DNA of 43,320 nucleotides from Oscillatoriales cyanobacterium PMM_0008 (GCA_949128025.1 CASBRD010000027.1:1-43320), one strand, 5' to 3'. Shown: positions 1 to 9,018, counted from the stretch's first letter. The notes: generated from the sequence alone by a model not told the origin. Made by a program: numbers and translations.

Positions 1-163
1 CTCCCCCACTCCCCCACTCCCTGCTGATGCGACGGACAATCAGACTTGCCACCTTTTCCATCAAAGCGGCGACTGGCATCCCCGCAGCAAAGACGCGCCC
101 TTCAATCTCGCGCATCTGCTGGGCAGTTACTATAACTTGTTGAATTTTTTCCACCCTGTCCAT
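1..163 (-). CDS. nnrD: NAD(P)H-hydrate epimerase/dehydratase, N-terminal part only (cut by window edge)
   Basis: Read on the minus strand from an ATG at 163, the frame stays open to the window edge. It contains TAQQMREIEGRVFAAGMP followed by VAALMEKVASLIVRRI. This is the typical start of the YjeF N-terminal epimerase domain found in cyanobacterial bifunctional NAD(P)HX repair enzymes, which act on hydrated NADH and NADPH in the cytoplasm. Only about 54 residues are present, so the C-terminal ADP-dependent dehydratase domain is inferred from the family. Just before the edge the coding sequence runs into a GGGGGAGT-type low-complexity repeat (REWGSGG), which may be an in-frame insertion or a frame disruption. 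The family call is fairly firm; intactness cannot be judged. Confidence 0.7.
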   Translation of the reverse strand, partial: MDRVEKIQQVIVTAQQMREIEGRVFAAGMPVAALMEKVASLIVRRISREWGSGG

Positions 164-221
164 AGATTTTAGATTTTAAACTGAATCTCAATCTAATACT
201 AAGTTGCATTCAAACATTGTA

Positions 222-334
222 GTAACGAAACCCAACAAGCCTTCTGATGTTGGGTTTCGTTACCTCAACCTAACCTACAAAGAAATGGCTGCCAGGCCCT
301 TAGAAACCCGGTTTCTTGGAGAAACCGGGTTTCT
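222..334. repeat. Two adjacent perfect hairpins of dispersed-repeat type
   Basis: The first hairpin has 16-bp perfect arms (222-237 and 248-263) built around CGAAACCCAACA with a 10-nt loop. The second has 15-bp perfect arms (302-316 and 320-334) built around AGAAACCCGGTTTCT with a 3-nt loop. The same words recur near 15036-15095 and 27530-27594, so these are copies of dispersed repeats. They lie between two minus-strand genes, just past the stop of the SPOR-like gene, and could also end its transcript. Confidence 0.7.
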
Positions 335-363
335 GGGAGTTCAGTTTATTTATGCCCACCTAC

Positions 364-1461
364 TTAGCTGCCGTGGAAAACTTGTGCATTGGTCATCCCA
401 AAATCTTGCAGATAGCGCCCCCATCGCTCTGCTGTTTCTCGATCGGCAAACGGCCCTACCATTACGAATCGCTCTTTAGCATTTTCTATTTGGTAAACTC
501 CTCTTTCCATTCCCAAACCAGGAGCCATTCGTCGGACGTGAGCTTCGATCGTAGTTAATTCTGCTTCACTGCCTGGAATCATTATCCCATAGTAATTATC
601 TGCAAATGAATTAGAGCGAGTCACAACATTATTTGCCAGCAAGAAATTTCTTTGATAATTATCTCCAAGTACCTCAATAGTAGAATTATCATTTGAAAAC
701 TCAGTAGTATCCAATACACTCACATCGCCGACAATTTCAGCAAGGATACCCCGTTTTTGCAGTTCGCTGACAAGCTCTTGTGCCCTGGCAGCACTGCGAT
801 ATTGCCCTGCCACAATGACCGTTTGTTGAGTTCTTCTGTCAATGCCGAAAGTGGCATTGAACGCTTCTCTTTGAACCATTTCTAAGAGAGATGGGTTATT
901 CACGATGACAGAAAACTGAGATGTTCGCCTGGTAAGGATCGTGCCTATTTCAGTAGAAAATCCCTCTTGTCGCAGCCTTGTACGGGTGTCTTCTGCTACC
1001 CACTGTTCGCCATAAGATCCCACTTGAATGACATCTTTTTTCCCGTAGTGCATCTTCCTAGCTTCCGGTTCCATGCTCTGAACCTGTTCTAGGAGGCGAT
1101 CGCTATATCTAGGAATATAAACTACATAGCTTTCATAATCACACCCCCTTGCTTCGCAATTGCACCGCTGCCTTTGACAATTAGAGGGTCTGCGCTGGGT
1201 GCTTCTCCTCCTGTTGTTTCTCCTTCTGCGAGCCAGTAGTTGTGTAGAATCAGTTTGCTGCAACCTCGATGGCGGTGGCAGTGGTGTTTGCAAAAGTCGT
1301 TCTGCAACTGATAAATTGTTGGGAGTCGGTTCTGCTTGGACAATGGTTTGGGGAACCAGCGCTAGAGCCATAGTCCCAATTAGCAGCGGTGTAACTGCTG
1401 CCATATTAAATAGTTTCATTCGACTAAATCCCCTAATTTTATTGTGCAAATTTCGTTTCAT
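364..1461 (-). CDS. Secreted SPOR-like repeat protein
   Basis: A 365-residue protein with an N-terminal signal sequence (MKLFNMAAVTPLLIGTMALA and onward, cleavage probably after IVQA), so it should be periplasmic or cell-wall associated. An internal ATG (start at 1419) would give a more typical short n-region than the first ATG. After an Arg- and Cys-rich linker come about three repeats resembling the SPOR fold: around VIQVGSYGEQWVAEDTRTRL, VIVAGQYRSAARAQELVSEL and RFVMVGPFADRETAERWGRY. SPOR domains bind denuded septal peptidoglycan, so a cell-wall or division-site role is possible but inferred. The gene stands alone; the divergent mnmA is unrelated. Confidence 0.6.
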   Translation of the reverse strand: MKRNLHNKIRGFSRMKLFNMAAVTPLLIGTMALALVPQTIVQAEPTPNNLSVAERLLQTPLPPPSRLQQTDSTQLLARRRRNNRRRSTQRRPSNCQRQRCNCEARGCDYESYVVYIPRYSDRLLEQVQSMEPEARKMHYGKKDVIQVGSYGEQWVAEDTRTRLRQEGFSTEIGTILTRRTSQFSVIVNNPSLLEMVQREAFNATFGIDRRTQQTVIVAGQYRSAARAQELVSELQKRGILAEIVGDVSVLDTTEFSNDNSTIEVLGDNYQRNFLLANNVVTRSNSFADNYYGIMIPGSEAELTTIEAHVRRMAPGLGMERGVYQIENAKERFVMVGPFADRETAERWGRYLQDFGMTNAQVFHGS

Positions 1462-1616
1462 CTGTTATTTAAGCACCCAAGCGCTAAAGTTTATAGCCTA
1501 ATGACAATTAGTTTCCATCTCGAATGGCTGATGCTGCCATGACAGGTCGTTGTAGAAATGTTAACTTAGAAGTAGCAATGTTTGCGTTAAGCAAGATTTC
1601 AGTCATTTTTGGTTCC

Positions 1617-2693
1617 ATGAACAAAGTAGTCGTTGGCCTTTCGGGTGGCGTTGATAGTTCAGTTGCAGCAGCGATCCTTCATCATCAGGGATATGAAGTC
1701 GTGGGTTTGACCCTTTGGCTGATGAAAGGTAAGGGTCAGTGCTGTTCTGAAGGGATGGTCGATGCTGCTAAAATTTGCGAACATCTGGGCATTCCCCATC
1801 ACATTGTCGATAGCCGCGATGTGTTCCAGGCCAATATTGTGGACTATCTGGTAGCGGGTTATAGCGACGGGATTACCCCCTTGCCTTGTTCCCAGTGCAA
1901 TAAGAGTGTGAAGTTCGGCCCGATGGTGAGTTATGCCCGCGAAAAGTTGGGTATTGACAAAATTGCCACGGGGCACTATGCACGGATTAGTTACGATGCC
2001 GATCGCGATCGCTATCAGTTGCTGCGGGCTTTCGACCTGACTAAGGATCAGTCATATTTTTTGTACGATTTGACACAGGATTTGCTTGCGGCATCCGTAT
2101 TTCCGCTGGGAGAAACGCACAAGACCGAAACTCGGCAAATTGCAGCCCAATTCGGCCTGAGTACTGCCGATAAGCCGGAAAGTATGGATTTGTGCTTGGT
2201 GGAAAGCAATGGCTCAATGCGGGCGTTTCTGGATAAGTACATTGCGCCGCAAAAGGGCGATATTGTTGACCAGTCCGGTAAGGTGCTGGGGCAACATGAT
2301 GGTATCCATCATTACACGATCGGTCAGCGGAAAGGGATCGGGATTGCAGCGCCCCAAGCGCTGTACGTGATTGGGTTGGACGCGGTAAACAATCGGGTGA
2401 TTGTAGGCGATCGCAATAGCGCCGATCGCACGGAATGCACGGTGGCGCGGGTAAACTGGGTGTCTCTAGCAGAACCAACAGCACCTATTCAGGCCCAAGT
2501 GCAGATTCGGTATCGATCGCCTGCTGTACCCGTTACCGTGATTCCTTTGTCCGGGGACGGGCAAGATGCCCATCCCACAAGAGTTAAGCTGGTGTTTGAC
2601 GAACCGCAGTTCAGCATCACCCCCGGACAAGCAGCCGTTTGGTACGACGGCGATATCCTGTTGGGTGGCGGAATCATCGAAAGGCAAAACTAA
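1617..2693 (+). CDS. mnmA: tRNA-specific 2-thiouridylase MnmA
   Basis: This cytoplasmic enzyme thiolates U34 of tRNA-Lys, -Glu and -Gln, using ATP to activate the base and a persulfide as sulfur donor. The start ATG at 1617 is chosen because the conserved [15 protein letters not shown] begins there; an in-frame ATG at 1524 would only add 31 unconserved residues. Visible motifs are the PP-loop SGGVDSS (residues 9-15), the catalytic-Cys motif CNKSVKFG (Cys94), TKDQSYFLY, and the second catalytic Cys in MDLCLVES (Cys193). The length of 358 residues is normal for the family. No strong ribosome-binding site precedes the start. A hairpin terminator follows the stop. Confidence 0.95.
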   Translation: MNKVVVGLSGGVDSSVAAAILHHQGYEVVGLTLWLMKGKGQCCSEGMVDAAKICEHLGIPHHIVDSRDVFQANIVDYLVAGYSDGITPLPCSQCNKSVKFGPMVSYAREKLGIDKIATGHYARISYDADRDRYQLLRAFDLTKDQSYFLYDLTQDLLAASVFPLGETHKTETRQIAAQFGLSTADKPESMDLCLVESNGSMRAFLDKYIAPQKGDIVDQSGKVLGQHDGIHHYTIGQRKGIGIAAPQALYVIGLDAVNNRVIVGDRNSADRTECTVARVNWVSLAEPTAPIQAQVQIRYRSPAVPVTVIPLSGDGQDAHPTRVKLVFDEPQFSITPGQAAVWYDGDILLGGGIIERQN

Positions 2694-2730
2694 GAAGTAG
2701 GGCGGGTAATGTCCGCCCTATTCTACTTTT
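2694..2730 (+). terminator. Rho-independent-type terminator after mnmA
   Basis: The arms TAGGGCGG (2698-2705) and CCGCCCTA (2713-2720) pair perfectly around a 7-nt loop. Outer AAGTA/TACTT pairing and a short T run follow. It begins right after the mnmA stop codon. Confidence 0.65.
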
Positions 2731-2742
2731 GAGGTAAATTAA

Positions 2743-3351
2743 ATGTCTTATAGTGATTTCACTCTAAGCCAACTGGTAAAAATATTTGGTTTAACCATTA
2801 ACGAAACAATTGATTTATTCGCTGCTGTTGAAGAGGTAGAGTCCAGCGATTATCTGGCTTTTTATCTCAAAGAAAATATTGCCTTGGCTGTTGCTATTAA
2901 TACAGAAAAAGCTCGTTCTGAGATGATAATCGCACCTATTTTGCTTGAGGTGAGGAGGCGTTTAAATTATCAAGTGAGTTTATTTTCGGGAGTGGACTTT
3001 AACGTAGACAATGAAAGAGGGTTAAATGGAGTTTGTGATTTTTTAATTAGCCGTTCAGCAGAACAGCTTTTTATTCGCGCTCCCGTCATTACTATTGTGG
3101 AAGCGAAGAACGAAAATATCAAAACTGGCTTTGGTCAATGTGTTGCTTAAATGATAGCAGCACAATTGTTTAATGAACGGGAAGAAAACGCAATTAAAAC
3201 AATTTATGGTGTTGTTACCATAGGAACGATCTGGAGGTTCTTGAAATTAGAAGGTAATGTTGTTGATATTGATTTAACAGAGTATTATATCAAAAATGTT
3301 AATAAGATTTTGGGAATTTTATTGGCATCATTTAAGGAATTTTCCGTCTGA
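2743..3351 (+). pseudogene. PD-(D/E)XK nuclease-like protein, broken by one in-frame stop
   Basis: The frame runs for about 203 codons from ATG 2743 to the stop at 3351, with a single TAA at 3148-3150. The reading is ...KTGFGQCVA, stop, [11 protein letters not shown]..., and the protein-like character continues without a shift after the stop. A one-base GAA-to-TAA change would explain it. The first part has the layout of a PD-(D/E)XK fold: Glu60, Asp99 in GVCDFLI, the ExK motif Glu120-Ala-Lys122 in IVEAKNEN, and Gln132. The family is common in cyanobacteria as hypothetical proteins. I see no partner gene. Either the gene is inactivated or a truncated 135-residue protein, which still holds the motif residues, is made. 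Confidence 0.65.
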
Positions 3352-3427
3352 AATATGTCGTCGCCTATTGATTGGGGAAAGTGGATAGCGCTGTGGGCGA
3401 TCGCCAGATCGCCTGACTACCAGAAAC

Positions 3428-3781
3428 CTAATTTGGTAAAGGACTTTCCCCATTCTGGAATTTTTCAAACAACTTGAAAAAATTATCTAGAGCATCTCTT
3501 TCATCCGCCGAATAAAAGAGAATAATGCTATCCCATCCGTGAGATGAAGTAATATTAAATCTTTTTTGTATCCACTCTTGAAATTTGTCAAATTCCGATT
3601 CTTGTGCCGTTGTAGGCAAGTCTAGATCCCCGCGAGCTAGACTATATCCCATCAAAAGCATACTAAGACGGGTAATTGAACATCTACCTAAATACATCCC
3701 TGGTCTTTCCTTAATTCTTTGCAGCAAATCATAAAGATATTCAGCTTTTACATCTAGTCTACTTAGAGTAATTTCTGTCAT
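3428..3781 (-). CDS. Putative immunity protein next to a papain-fold toxin remnant
   Basis: A 117-residue soluble protein without signal peptide or membrane segment. The stretch LLQRIKERPGMYLGRCSITR, then LMGY, and later FQEWIQKRFN and GWDSIILFYS resemble small proteins often encoded directly after toxin domains of polymorphic toxin systems; this comes from memory of such sequences, not a search. The gene lies 15 bp downstream of the papain-fold toxin domain on the same strand. Its strong AAAGGAG ribosome-binding site overlaps the toxin stop codon, so translation is probably coupled. An immunity role is inferred from this arrangement. It looks intact, whereas its neighbour does not. Confidence 0.5.
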   Translation of the reverse strand: MTEITLSRLDVKAEYLYDLLQRIKERPGMYLGRCSITRLSMLLMGYSLARGDLDLPTTAQESEFDKFQEWIQKRFNITSSHGWDSIILFYSADERDALDNFFKLFEKFQNGESPLPN

Positions 3782-3796
3782 AAAAATCGAGCTCCT

Positions 3797-4192
3797 TTAA
3801 AAAGGTTCTTCTGTTATCTGAAACTGTTGTTGGTTATGTATTTTACCAAAAAACTGGAGGTTTGCTATCCATTCATCTCTGGGAATTCCGTCAGGATGAT
3901 GGTTATCAAAGACGATTTCTGTTGCATTGATGACAATGGCGATTCCCTCATAACGACCATTTTCCGATATGGCCTCTCTAGGAACACTATCATCATATAT
4001 AAAGCGGTTTCGATTTGTTCCTGAACTTGTATAGAGTTTGATGCGCTTACCGCGAATGTCCTGAGATAGCAAATAGTTTTTTATTGCTATAGCGCATTCA
4101 ACGCACTTAAGGTTTTCGTAAGTGCTGGCGATCGCTCTAACTTGCAGGATTTGCTCGGCACTAATCTGAGGTATGTTTACCTCCGGCTTGAA
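3797..4192 (-). pseudogene. Papain-fold toxin domain remnant (Tox-PL-2-like)
   Basis: The frame is open from 4192, just after an in-frame TAA at 4195-4193, to the stop at 3797, about 131 codons. It has LKCVECAIAIKNYLL (the likely nucleophile Cys region), then GKRIKLYTSSG, FIYDDSVP, ISENGRYEGIAIV and IVFDNHHPDGIP. This pattern matches cyanobacterial papain-fold toxin 2 domains, which usually form the C-terminus of longer secreted polymorphic toxins. No ATG, GTG or TTG precedes the Cys region; the only usable start, TTG at 4072, would remove it. As I recall the family, a His is expected where this copy has Tyr (NGRYEG), so it may be inactive. It is most likely a leftover toxin tip with its immunity gene. 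Confidence 0.55.
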
Positions 4193-4485
4193 TTAGCTAC
4201 AAGGATAATACCATAACTGAAATTATTACCCAACTTACAGCTGAGCAAGAAGCATTAAAGGTGTCAACTATCCTTGGATCGAAACACAGGATTCATACAA
4301 GCATTAAGGGTGTCGCCAAATGTTCAGTCTGCTCCTTCGGCAATTTAGTGGGTAAATTGGGGAGTAGAGCCAGAGTAATTTTCCGTGCCAACCTGAAATA
4401 TTACAGATGTTCAAATACTCTCATAGCTTGGTACGATCGGTGCAGCTACAATCTAAAATACTTAAAGCCAAAATCAAAAATCGAT

Positions 4486-5652
4486 ATGAGTCATCGTCAA
4501 GATGGGATTGAGCCTCACGGCGGTCAGCTAATTAATCGCATTGCTACACCCGAACAAAAACAAGAATTTCTCTCAAAAGCCGACTTTCTGCCACGAGTGC
4601 AACTAAATGAGCGAGCAGTTTCCGACTTGCAAATGATCGCCATTGGTGCATTTAGTCCGATCGGCGGCTTCATGGAACAGGCAGATTACGAGTCAGTCGT
4701 TGCCAATATGCGGCTGGCGAACGGTTTGGTTTGGTCGATACCTATTACCCTTTCGGTGACAGAGGAAGTTGCAGACGCTCTCACTGAAGGCGACTTGGTA
4801 CGCTTGGACGACCCCACAGGAAGCTTTATCGGCGTTTTGCAGTTAACCCAGAAATATTCCTACGATAAAACTCGCGAAGCGATTAACGTCTACCGTACCG
4901 ATGACGAGAAACACCCAGGCGTACAGGTTCTTTATAACCAGGGGCCAATCCATCTGGCGGGGCCAGTGTGGTTGCTGCAACGCTCTAGCCATCCCTATTT
5001 CCCGAAATATCAGATTGACCCAGCCGAGTCAAGGCAGTTATTTAAACAACATGGCTGGAAAACCGTTGTAGGTTTCCAAACTCGCAACCCCATTCACCGA
5101 GCCCACGAATACATCCAAAAGTGCGCCTTGGAAACCGTAGATGCCTTATTCCTGCATCCCTTGGTAGGTGTAACAAAGGATGATGACATTGCAGCCGATG
5201 TGCGGATGCGCTGCTACGAGATTATGATGGAACACTATTTCCCGAAAGACAGAGTGATTCTCGCCATCAACCCGGCTGCGATGCGCTACGCAGGGCCGAG
5301 GGAAGCGATTTTCCATGCGATGATTCGCAAAAACTACGGCTGCACTCACTTCATCGTCGGACGGGATCATGCTGGTGTAGGCGACTACTACGGCACTTAC
5401 GATGCTCAGTATATATTTGATGAGTTTGCGCCATCTGAATTAGGTATTGTGCCGATGATGTTTGAACACGCTTTTTATTGCATGGTTACGCAGGGTATGG
5501 CAACGACGAAGACTAGCCCCAGCACTCCGGAACAGCGCATTCACCTGTCGGGAACGAAGGTGCGGGAGATGTTGCGGCGGGGTGAATTGCCGCCGCCAGA
5601 GTTTTCAAGACCAGAAGTAGCGGCTGAACTGGCACGGGCGATGCACCAATAA
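4486..5652 (+). CDS. sat: Sulfate adenylyltransferase (ATP sulfurylase)
   Basis: Catalyses ATP plus sulfate to adenosine 5'-phosphosulfate and pyrophosphate, the first step of sulfate assimilation, in the cytoplasm. The start is placed at ATG 4486 ([18 protein letters not shown]), because family members begin with a similar His-Gly-Gly-Leu segment. The GTG at 4261 only adds 75 residues without family character. The 388-residue length fits single-domain bacterial/cyanobacterial Sat without an APS kinase part. Visible signatures are [11 protein letters not shown] (the nucleotide-binding QxRNPxHxxHE motif), [11 protein letters not shown] and [12 protein letters not shown]. The gene stands alone, followed by a hairpin at 5667-5711. 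Confidence 0.95.
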   Translation: MSHRQDGIEPHGGQLINRIATPEQKQEFLSKADFLPRVQLNERAVSDLQMIAIGAFSPIGGFMEQADYESVVANMRLANGLVWSIPITLSVTEEVADALTEGDLVRLDDPTGSFIGVLQLTQKYSYDKTREAINVYRTDDEKHPGVQVLYNQGPIHLAGPVWLLQRSSHPYFPKYQIDPAESRQLFKQHGWKTVVGFQTRNPIHRAHEYIQKCALETVDALFLHPLVGVTKDDDIAADVRMRCYEIMMEHYFPKDRVILAINPAAMRYAGPREAIFHAMIRKNYGCTHFIVGRDHAGVGDYYGTYDAQYIFDEFAPSELGIVPMMFEHAFYCMVTQGMATTKTSPSTPEQRIHLSGTKVREMLRRGELPPPEFSRPEVAAELARAMHQ

Positions 5653-5666
5653 TGATCGGTTTTGAG

Positions 5667-5711
5667 TGTTGAGTTTTGAATTAAAGGAAGTTTTTAACTC
5701 AAAACTCAACA
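5667..5711 (+). terminator. Hairpin after sat, terminator-like
   Basis: TGTTGAGTTTTGAATT (5667-5682) pairs with AACTCAAAACTCAACA (5696-5711), with mismatches only near the loop. There is no clear T run afterwards, so it may instead be a copy of the dispersed AACTCAAAACTC repeat, part of which also appears at about 6432-6448. Confidence 0.4.
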
Positions 5712-5763
5712 TTCTCCTACTGAGTATTGGTAGGCTGATACCTGATCCTAGAAGAGGATAGCG

Positions 5764-8037
5764 ATGAAGCGACGCAGTTTTTTGCAACGGGCTGGCTGGA
5801 TACTGGCAGCGTTGGGAGTAGGAGAAGCTGGGCTGGTGGCGATGGGAAATCGCTATTACCAAGTTTTAGCGCAACCCAGTCCTCGCAAGTTGGCACTGCT
5901 GGTGGGCATTAACCAGTATTCTGGGAGTTCGCTTACGGGTTGTCTGACGGATGTGGAACTGCAACAAGAACTCCTAATTCATCGATTTGGGTTCCAGCCA
6001 AGCGATATTCTGATTTTGACCGATCGACAAGCTACACGACAGAACATCGAAACGGCTTTTGTGGAGCATCTAAGCAAGCAGGCTAAACCCGGTGATGCGG
6101 TAGTTTTCCACTTCAGCGGCTATGGTAGTCGCGTCGAAACGATGGATGAGGAAGAATCATTCATCCAAAATTTGTTAGTACCTGTGGATGGGGTGGCGAA
6201 CGGGGTGCTGGAAGAAACGCTGTGGTTGTTGTTGCGATCGCTCGATACCGACGCAGTTACAGCGGTATTGGATACTAGCTATACTGACCTGGGTACTGGG
6301 CTTAGGGGCAATCTGCGAGTGCGATCCGCTACGCGATTGCGCGAAGCGCAATCGCGTAGCGGATCGCCACCCCAAGCACCAGTAGGGCAGCCAAGTACCC
6401 AGGAGCTAGCTTTCCAAGCACAACTTCAGCTGAATTCAAAACTCAAAACTGCCATTCCAGGGGTAGTGCTGGCAGCAGCAGGCCCAAATCAGCAAGCATT
6501 TGAGGAGCAGTTGAATGGTGTGGGTGCTGGGCTGTTTACATTCGCTTTGACTCAATATCTCTGGCAATCTACCCCCGCGACTACCGTTCAAGTCAGCTTG
6601 TGTCGCGTTGCTGCCACGATCGAGCAAAGGGTGGGGAACAAACAGCAACCTATGCTGGTAGGAACAACTGATGATTTGTCCCTAAAAACCAATCCCAAGC
6701 AAACATCGCTGACTTATCATATTTTTCCCAACAGTTCGGAAGCCGATGGCGTAGTAACGGCTGTGGAAGAAGATGGCAAAGCTGCGTTGTGGTTGGCGGG
6801 GCTGCCGATCGCTATTCTGGCGTCCTATGGGGTGAATTCTCTCCTGACTTTGTTACCGCTACCAGGCTCTGAAGCTGTTGGGAATCAGCCACGGCAACTT
6901 TTGATTCGCTCCCGCGAGGGTTTAAAAGCAAAGGCACGAATTGTCCCATTGCTGAGTGGCGAAACCTACCAATTGCAAGCAGGGCAACTTGTGCAGGAAT
7001 CCATCCGGGTTCTGCCCCGCAATCTTGGCTTAACGGTGGCTATTGATAGCAGTCTAGAACGAATTGAGCGAGTGGATGCCACCAGTGCTTTTTCTAGTAT
7101 TCCGAATGTGTCATCGGTGGTGACGGGGGAGCAGCCTGCTGATTGCGTGTTGTCTAGAGTGCAAAAAAGGGGACTCTTGACTGGGGAAAAGTCTTCCTCT
7201 TCTCCCATTTACTATTCCCAATACGGTCTGTTTTTACCCGGTTTTTATCTGAGTCCCAATACGGTGGGATCTGAGGGGGAAGCGGTAAAGACGGCGGTAC
7301 AAAGGTTGGTTCCCACGTTGCAAACGTTGTTGGCGGTTAAGTTGTTGCGCTTGAGTGGGAATGAAGGCGCTTCCCGTTTAGGAGTTCGGGCGACACTGGA
7401 GATGGTTGCTCCCACCGAACAGGTGCTGATGCAACGAACCACTATCCGGGCTTCAGGGCCCGACCCTGCCAGTGACTCGGTTTCCGCAGATCTGGCTGAA
7501 AATGCGGCTCTTATGACAGATTCAGGGATGATTAGTTTGCCGATCGGTAGCCGCATTCAGTACCGAGTTCATAACTACAGTGATGCTCCGGTCTATTTTA
7601 TCTTGCTCGGTACAGACACCAGCGGTAATGCGATCGCTCTGTTGCCTCCCCATTCTTTCGCCAATCCCAGCGGTTTGGAAACTAACCCGTTACAACAGCA
7701 GGCGGTAGGCATTGGTGAGACGATCGTTTTACCAGCAGCTTCCAGTCCTTTTAAATGGGTTCTCCAAGGCCCAACCGGACTGAATGAAGTGCAACTCATC
7801 TTGAGTCGATCGCCTCTGATTCAGACTTTGGCTGCTCTGGAAAGTACGCAGCATCCCAGAGGAGATTTTCAACGCCTTGGTATCTTAGTCAGTCCTTTGG
7901 AGCTAGCGCGGGCAGTTCTGCAAGACTTACACCAAGCTAGTGTTCCTGCTGCTGAAACTGTCGCTGCAACCCCCGATTCCTTCGCCTTGGATATGAATGC
8001 TTGGGCAACTCTCAGTTTTATTTATCAGGTTGTCTGA
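5764..8037 (+). CDS. Tat-signal caspase-like protein, YS-type pseudo-orthocaspase
   Basis: A 757-residue protein starting with a twin-arginine signal (RRSFLQRAG, then a hydrophobic stretch, cleavage near VLAQ), so it is probably exported folded. Residues 40-270 form a caspase/C14 p20 domain: KLALLVGINQYSG, then GDAVVFHFSGYG, then AVLDTSYTD. Active caspases have His in SGHG and Cys in DCCHSG. Here these are Tyr120 and Ser172, the combination known from cyanobacterial pseudo-orthocaspases with a Tyr-Ser pair. The remaining about 480 residues are a long C-terminal region that I do not recognise, apart from FxLLGTDTSGNAIALLPP, which recalls DUF4384-type domains. A 47-bp perfect palindrome is inserted in frame at codons 186-202. 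An unusual proteolytic activity or a scaffold role are both possible. Confidence 0.8.
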   Translation: MKRRSFLQRAGWILAALGVGEAGLVAMGNRYYQVLAQPSPRKLALLVGINQYSGSSLTGCLTDVELQQELLIHRFGFQPSDILILTDRQATRQNIETAFVEHLSKQAKPGDAVVFHFSGYGSRVETMDEEESFIQNLLVPVDGVANGVLEETLWLLLRSLDTDAVTAVLDTSYTDLGTGLRGNLRVRSATRLREAQSRSGSPPQAPVGQPSTQELAFQAQLQLNSKLKTAIPGVVLAAAGPNQQAFEEQLNGVGAGLFTFALTQYLWQSTPATTVQVSLCRVAATIEQRVGNKQQPMLVGTTDDLSLKTNPKQTSLTYHIFPNSSEADGVVTAVEEDGKAALWLAGLPIAILASYGVNSLLTLLPLPGSEAVGNQPRQLLIRSREGLKAKARIVPLLSGETYQLQAGQLVQESIRVLPRNLGLTVAIDSSLERIERVDATSAFSSIPNVSSVVTGEQPADCVLSRVQKRGLLTGEKSSSSPIYYSQYGLFLPGFYLSPNTVGSEGEAVKTAVQRLVPTLQTLLAVKLLRLSGNEGASRLGVRATLEMVAPTEQVLMQRTTIRASGPDPASDSVSADLAENAALMTDSGMISLPIGSRIQYRVHNYSDAPVYFILLGTDTSGNAIALLPPHSFANPSGLETNPLQQQAVGIGETIVLPAASSPFKWVLQGPTGLNEVQLILSRSPLIQTLAALESTQHPRGDFQRLGILVSPLELARAVLQDLHQASVPAAETVAATPDSFALDMNAWATLSFIYQVV
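6321..6367. repeat. Perfect palindromic element inside the orthocaspase gene
   Basis: Arms of 22 bp (6321-6342 and 6346-6367) pair perfectly around the 3-nt loop GAA. The arms begin with GCGATCCGCTACGCGATTGC. The element keeps the frame and encodes an Arg/Ser-rich loop (RSATRLREAQSRSGSP) after the p20 Ser172 motif. It contains HIP1-like pieces and resembles a small dispersed palindromic repeat that has inserted in frame. Confidence 0.85.
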
Positions 8038-8100
8038 ACAAAATCTACTTCTCTGAAGGTTTCAGATTTTAGATTTCAATCATTTTAGTCCGCTGATTCT

Positions 8101-9018
8101 ATGAAGATTAACTATTGGATTGCCTGTGCTATTTTCTCTGTGGGGCTGAAGGTTTTTGCTGCCCCTACGCCCCCACAGCCGATATTTTTGGCCCAGCTAA
8201 GGATTGATCCTGAGATTTCGCAGACTGAGCGGGAGGAACTCCAACAGCTGCGCCTAGAGAAGGAAATACGCGATCGCGTCCAGATGGAAGTCGATCGGGC
8301 CTTTAGTCGCACTACAACTTTAATCAATATTTTGCTATTCGTGATGACTCTGTTTCCCTTGGCGACAGCTTTTGGCGTTTGGCTTCTCCGTCGCAGCGTC
8401 ATCAACCAAATTGTCTCTGAAACCAGAAATGAATTAGAAAAAGAAGTCCAAAAACAACTGGAAACTGAAGTAGCAGATGAATTTAAAAAACAAGCCTTAG
8501 CTTTTCAACAAGAAATGCAAAAGTTAGAAGCGGAATTTGTATCTCATCTGTCTCAATTGCAGGCTTTATTTATAGATGGCGATATCGACAAAAAGAATAA
8601 TTTTAACGAACAAGGAATTGAAAGTTTGAGTCTTCAAGCTGAACCTCAGATACCGACTCTTGCTGAACCACAAATCGAAACTCCTCAAGCTGAAAATGAA
8701 GAAAAAATCTCTGTTAATCCTGGCGAACTTTTGAGCGTCGATGAGTATTTAGAACAAGGTAATGTACATTTCACTGAAGGTCGTTATGCAGAGGCCAACA
8801 ATTGTTATAACCAAGCCCTTAAAATTGAACGCGATTTCCCTGAAACTCGTTATCAAAACGCTCGTGCTTATGCGATGCGAAGGAATATAAATCCAGCTAT
8901 TGGAAATCTGCAATGGGCAATTGACATTGAGCCTATCTATAAAGAAAAAGCGAAAACTGACTCTGCTTTTGATGAAGTGCGGGAAAATGAGCAATTTCAG
9001 AAATTAGTTGATGATTAG
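8101..9018 (+). CDS. Membrane-anchored TPR-repeat protein
   Basis: A 305-residue protein. The N-terminus has a signal-like hydrophobic segment (IACAIFSVGLKVFAA) and a second membrane segment at about residues 76-95 (LINILLFVMTLFPLATAFGV). Between and after these it is rich in charged coiled-coil sequence (EKEVQKQLETEVADEFKKQA). Residues 210-300 form about two TPR-like units (VDEYLEQGNVHFTEGRYAEA, then PETRYQNARAYAMRRN). TPRs mediate protein contacts; no enzymatic motif is seen. It follows the orthocaspase gene by about 60 bp on the same strand, so the two may be co-transcribed, but a functional link is inference. Confidence 0.65.
   Translation: MKINYWIACAIFSVGLKVFAAPTPPQPIFLAQLRIDPEISQTEREELQQLRLEKEIRDRVQMEVDRAFSRTTTLINILLFVMTLFPLATAFGVWLLRRSVINQIVSETRNELEKEVQKQLETEVADEFKKQALAFQQEMQKLEAEFVSHLSQLQALFIDGDIDKKNNFNEQGIESLSLQAEPQIPTLAEPQIETPQAENEEKISVNPGELLSVDEYLEQGNVHFTEGRYAEANNCYNQALKIERDFPETRYQNARAYAMRRNINPAIGNLQWAIDIEPIYKEKAKTDSAFDEVRENEQFQKLVDD

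Noticed and set aside
4201..4260. Plus-strand reading [14 protein letters not shown], similar to the start of a common cyanobacterial protein family
   Set aside because: Too short, no start codon (in-frame TGA just upstream) and the similarity is lost afterwards; at most a tiny fossil.
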